In this document: positions 59,720-64,000 of the stretch, piece by piece
How the letters are laid out: every line of letters begins with the position of its first letter
Position numbering within the stretch: position 1 is the stretch's first letter
From: Psococerastis gibbosa
Lineage: Eukaryota; Arthropoda; Insecta; Psocodea; Psocidae
Length of the DNA stretch: 64,000 nucleotides
Direction: 5' to 3'
NCBI GenBank assembly: GCA_963971405.1
Contig: OZ020486.1
Coordinates: 27,489,419 to 27,553,418, forward strand
Program-made: the position numbers and the translations under genes
Notes under the pieces: model-generated
The model's database searches: none
What the model was told of the DNA's origin: nothing
The model's input: only the letters and a program-made list of their open reading frames with translations

Positions 59720-60098
59720 TATATTACTAAGCCAACCCAGCGGAGTTAGGGCTATAAAGAAAGACGTTCATAACAAAAATTAATAAGAAAAAAGTCCAGA
59801 AGAACATAATCCATGTCTTAATATTATCAATAAAGATTATATTCATTCCTCAATAATTTATTGTTATAGCTCCTCCTAATATAATTCCAATGTGACCTAC
59901 AGACGAGTAAGCAAAAGCAACTAATAATTTTATATCTCTCTGTCGTAAGCAATTTAAACCAATCAAAACTCCTCCCTTTCCTTAACTACAACAGTCCGGG
60001 ACCACCGGCTTCACGTGTCCTCTGAATCATTGCAAGAAATTGCAGCAAGTGTGGGACTCGAACCAACAACCTTTCAAGTGAAAGTCTTGAGTTCGTAC
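59720..60098 (-). repeat. tRNA-derived SINE (family S), split by an ND4 NUMT
   Basis: The SINE 3' portion (AGCGGAGTTAGGGCTATAAAG, reverse sense) occupies 59,720-59,759. The promoter half, including the reverse B box GGACTCGAACC and AAGGTTGTTGGT-type sequence, occupies about 59,976-60,098. In intact copies the two parts are contiguous (GGGCTATAAAG then CCCTCTC). The intervening 216 bases are mitochondrial. Confidence 0.85.
59760..59975 (-). pseudogene. NUMT: nuclear copy of a mitochondrial ND4 fragment, inserted in a SINE
   Basis: Seen on the minus strand from 59,975: [16 protein letters not shown], then [15 protein letters not shown], then LGGAMTMNYWG, using TGA as Trp, AGA as Ser and ATA as Met. 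After a frameshift the next frame gives SLLMMLSHGLCSSGLF. These are the conserved LRQ-D-K, YSSV-H and HGLCSSGLF blocks of NADH dehydrogenase subunit 4. A two-residue expansion at VAFAYSS and the frameshift show it is not functional. Both sides are SINE sequence that join exactly at the expected SINE position, so the mitochondrial piece landed inside an existing SINE. Boundaries are good to a few bases. Confidence 0.9.
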
Positions 60099-60547
60099 AA
60101 ATGCATTATTCCATTTTATTAATTACCGCTCATTTGCCTCAGCATACAGAATATTGACCAAAAGCGAAAACTTGCCCTGATCGGCTACATGAAATTTTGG
60201 CAAGTATTAATATGAGCCACAGCATATTCACTGCCTTTTTAGCGAAAACCTGTTGCTTTGCCCTTTGTGTTTTCAGGAATACTATAGAAGCAAGTAACTA
60301 TATTGTATTAATGTAGGCTTCATTCAAATCGCTCACTGAAGATACTACTTTACCTATGCAAACATGAGGTTTCATAAATTCGTAAAATCGAGCGCATAGT
60401 CGTAAGTAGAACAATGTCTCAGGAAATAAGTAAAAGTGACTTTGACAATCGTGTATAGTCCGTAAAAGTTTTTTATCAGCCTACGTCCACTCTCGGCATT
60501 TCTGTCGTGCAGTGTCTGTCGGCCCGGTAGGTGAGTGTCAGTATTGC
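60099..60547. other. Intronic interval, nothing recognised
   Basis: No matches to other repeats in the window and no exon. Confidence 0.35.
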
Positions 60548-60550
60548 TAA

Positions 60551-60934
60551 GGTGCCCATTCCACCGACCGGCTAGGGCTATTTACAAAAACGGTGACGTG
60601 AAAGCAGACATTCAAGACTTAGGTGGCGTTTCCACCGACCTCGCATTGCAGAATGCAAATGACATTGACGGAAATTAGAATTTTTCTTTTTATAGACATC
60701 TATTAAAATGTTTGTACTTAACATATCCCATGACGCCATTTTTTAATTTTAGTTTGTTTGTTTGTGATTTTACTCTATGATCATTGATCAATTTTAATTA
60801 TGGCATAGAGGAAAATAAACATTTCCGTCAATTCTGCAATGCGAGGTCGGTGGAAACCCCGCCTAAGTCTTGAATGTCTGCTACCACGTCACTGTTTTTG
60901 TAAATAGCCCTAGCCGGTCGGTGGAATGGGCGCC
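60551..60934. mobile_element. Harbinger-type MITE with very long arms and a nested internal terminus
   Basis: Arms of about 127 bp: GGTGCCCATTCCACCGACC at the left and its complement ending GGGCGCC at the right, flanked by TAA at 60,548-60,550 and 60,935-60,937. Inside each arm a second terminus-like block, TTAGG-GG-GTTTCCACCGACC, recurs (about 60,620 and complement near 60,862). The centre (about 60,680-60,805) is AT-rich. No coding. Confidence 0.8.
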
Positions 60935-60937
60935 TAA

Positions 60938-63900
60938 GCTCTCATTTTATGTTTGGGGGTAGTTGAATTCATGATTTCAGATTGCGTCTGTTCTTTTGAA
61001 ATTTTGGCCCTTGGACGCAATATCTCAGCTGCCACTAAGCGACCTGCACTAAGCGCTTTCACTGGGTGATCCGCGATGGCTGTCGCAAGCCATAATATCA
61101 CTGATTACTGTATGTAATGAACCCAATGAACCTTTTACAATTTACACATAGGCTACCCAGTAATTATACTGATAGTTGGATTTTAATATATCTGGAAAAC
61201 GCCATATTAAAATACTGATTTCATTCTTTCAAATGCGAGCCTACCTATCCTGTTAGATGCTTGCTTACCTTGTAAATTTAAATTTTAAATCTCATTCGAC
61301 CATAATAATTTATACTTCTTAGGCTATTTATTCCCTACAATAAATACCCTCGTATTAATTGTGTTATATTTTAATAAATAATTTAAAAAAATATTTGCAG
61401 CCTTGCATTATACTTTTTTAGGCACTGTATTTAGCCCAAGACTGGTTCGTAGGCGGTTACTTTTGGTGCACTCCTACGGCCTATAATTTGTTCCTATTTT
61501 GCTATTCACCAACACTTTCAATCCAGGAAAAATTACGGGCCAAACTTGATTGGAATAACCTACAAGTCAAATAGCAATCGCTGTGCCCTGCGATTGAGCA
61601 AATTCCCAATAGAACTACAGTGACAATTAATTGACACCCTATTGAAATTAGGAGGAACTAGGAGTGAAGCCTTTTCGGGGTGTAATTGTAAGGTTTCCCT
61701 GCGCCGCTTTCTTTTTCATCAAATTCCAGACCCATTCGTTTCTTCATCGAAGGTCATTTTGATTTTGGGATGGGGTGGAACATTCGGATTTCGGAATATA
61801 AAAGTTCAGGATGGCAGTCTCAACCATCCGCTGCCCAAGTAGTTAATCACTACCATAGATGAACATTCAATATTCAAACAAGAAATAATTGAGGTATAAA
61901 AATCTAAGAAATACAGTCATTCCACTAGTTTAAAAAACTACAACTGATAGGAGTTTAGAAATCGCAAAAGAAGAAAGCGCATGCTTTTGGAGATCGGAGG
62001 CTTACGTACAGATTGTTTAAAAAAGTGAGATTATTTTAAGCTGGAAGTACTGCATTATTGTGCTCTAACCATAGGAAAGGTAACATTTTTGAGGGCTTGA
62101 CTTGGTTGCATAATGAAATATCTGCAGGAAATACAGTACTTGGTTATACTGTATTAGATCAGTTCTGCCTTTTTTCCCGTATTGCAGAAAGTGCAAAAAC
62201 AACATTAATGGGGATATAATTGGAAATTGAACCCATTTGGAACAGGCAAAAAATATATCCATGGCCTCCATGGGATCGAAATCATATCAGTCCGCTAGCC
62301 AGTGAAAGACTTAAGACGAAGAGGGATTTCATTTCAAGTGTGTAAGGGTCACTATGACCTCCGTATTTGGCAAAGCTTTCCAAAGCTATCAGATCTTCAG
62401 CAGACTCACTGCGACTTCCTGATTGGAATTTTACAAGCCAGTCTGTAAGAACGTGGTGCAAAAGATTTGGAAACCCATCCACAGCGAAGGTTCCAACGGT
62501 TCTGCCCTTCAGGCCAAATGCCGGGCAGGTGCGTACTCCAGTACTCTTCAATTAACATAACCTCCCCAGTGGGCAAGTTAACCTCAAAGTTCATGGCGCC
62601 CTTCGAAAAATAGAGGAATTGTCAAATCTGAAAGATCGACTTACTAGTGACTATCTAATCAATTATGAGCTGTCCACATAGCGAAGATATCGACATCCTA
62701 ACTTGTCGAAAGACTTAGCAGCAAGAGATAAACTATGGTGTTCCAGTGGATAGAATGACACGCGGGCGTCCACCGTAACGAAGAAGAGTGCAAGCTTGCC
62801 AAGTTGCGATACCCACGAAGAGATGGCCAGAAGACACCTTATGTTATGCTCTGCTCTCAACAGCAGAAGCCTAACCGATAGGTTGCCAGAAAGCTTAATA
62901 CAATTAATAAGTAATTGTAAGTTTATTAAGATAAAACAATTATAGTCGAAATACTATTGAAAAAACAACTGCTTCCGGAATCTTAGGGCAGCAAGGCCAG
63001 ACTCACACTCAAATTGACCACGGAAAAATTAATGTCCTCTTGAAAAGGGCATTGAAAACGAACAAAATCCCCTTAAGTCGGCTCAGCCCTTTTGTGAAAT
63101 TCTCAGATTACTCAATAGAATGCACCTTGCCATATGAAAATATTGTAAACAAATTTATCAACAGTAAAAACTTTAGAAGGTAGGTTTGCAGGGTTTACGA
63201 TTACATACGGGTTGTGTTTTCACAATATTTATCTTCTAAGTATTTCACAAAAGTCTTAAATTTTAGTAAACTACATATGGCTATATTTACTAATTCGGAA
63301 ATCTCTGCAACAGCACCCCTGAAACACCTTTGGTGAATAAAGAATCCAATGGACCTACTCATAGGAAGGTTTTACCCAAATTCCTATTTTGGATTTTTTT
63401 TAAATCTATTGTCCTGTACTCGTCATATTAACTGAAATAAAAGGGTTGGACGAATTTCTATGAATTAGCTAATCAATTCATTGTGGGGACCTCTAATGGG
63501 GAGCAATTTGTTGCACCCTTAACGAAAGTTCATTAAAAATAATGTTTGTCTGGAACACTTCGTAAAATTTGAATTAGACTCTAAAATTAAATTAGCTCTT
63601 TGATTATCGGTCAAGTAATATTAACACCACACATGATGTTAGATAATGTTTTTTTTTTCATTTATTAATCAAGTAGACATATCGGTAACATTGACACGTA
63701 ACATCCACTTACTGCAATACTTAATGGCTACCAACTTGTTAGTTATCTCAATTTTTTTTTTTTTTTTATAATCATTGCATGATAATACGAAGTATAATAC
63801 TAGCGTCATAAGTAAGAACACCGCCGATTTTTAAACATTATTTCTTTATGTGTAATAGTGTCGGCAAAATGAATTTATGAATTCCAGTTATTTTCGGATT

Positions 63901-64000
63901 AAAATAAATCTTTGAAGAGTGACATAAATACACATTCGAGATAGTTGAGGATAAATTTTGTAACTCAATTAAATAGTATAGGTGCACCCCTTTTTCATGG
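60938..64000. other. Intronic interval with an unexplained coding-like patch
   Basis: 62,280-62,860 is less AT-rich. On the minus strand three ORFs (65, 62 and 89 codons) follow one another with frame changes, as if from a decayed coding sequence. One reads VGTFAVDGFPNLLHHVL, but I do not recognise the family. The rest is AT-rich with poly-T tracts. Confidence 0.3.

Overview
This is a gene-poor, AT-rich, repeat-dense window of animal nuclear DNA, most likely from an arthropod and possibly a crustacean. Three things suggest this. (1) The one gene segment I recognise is the first coding exon of an E93/Mblk-1 (LCOR-family) transcription factor. (2) Two nuclear copies of mitochondrial DNA (ND4, and ATP6-COX3) make sense only with the invertebrate mitochondrial code (ATA=Met, AGA=Ser, TGA=Trp). 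(3) The repeat content (tRNA-derived SINEs, hAT, Harbinger and piggyBac MITEs, Helitron-like elements) is typical of a large arthropod genome. The species cannot be named from this window. No open reading frame above 60 codons looks like a functional protein.

Layout. Bases 1-2,620 hold tandem copies of a non-coding interspersed element (here DR1), two Harbinger-type MITEs and a SINE. Bases 3,000-20,000 are ordinary sequence studded with hAT MITEs. Their G-rich or C-rich ends explain most of the long homopolymer runs, and several have exact 8-bp target duplications. A piggyBac-type palindrome with TTAA duplications sits inside a 310-bp tandem repeat at 10.4-11.5 kb. Bases 21,860-22,900 are a tandem array whose units alternate between two types (about 300-bp dimer). 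Bases 23,860-27,530 hold two DR1 copies. The first carries a roughly 175-bp insert copied from the end of the second, and an ATP6-COX3 NUMT lies between them. Bases 29,975-40,862 hold a short Helitron-like element, four SINEs, a Harbinger MITE and a hAT MITE.

From about 41.7 kb the sequence becomes richer in GC and CpG. This leads into a promoter/5'UTR with a CRE palindrome and a 6-codon upstream ORF. The start codon at 43,198 opens an exon of 31 codons plus one base, ending in a GTGAGT donor at 43,292. I found no second coding exon downstream, so the rest of the window (over 20 kb) is probably intron 1 of this gene. That stretch contains two head-to-tail Helitron-like elements (47,514-50,516) whose insertion site is confirmed by a related unoccupied copy at 46.4 kb, several palindromic MITEs, and a SINE split by an ND4 NUMT at 59.7-60.1 kb. 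It also has islands of unique, GC-richer sequence that could be enhancers.

Everything was read by eye. Repeat boundaries with target duplications are exact to the base; the others are approximate.
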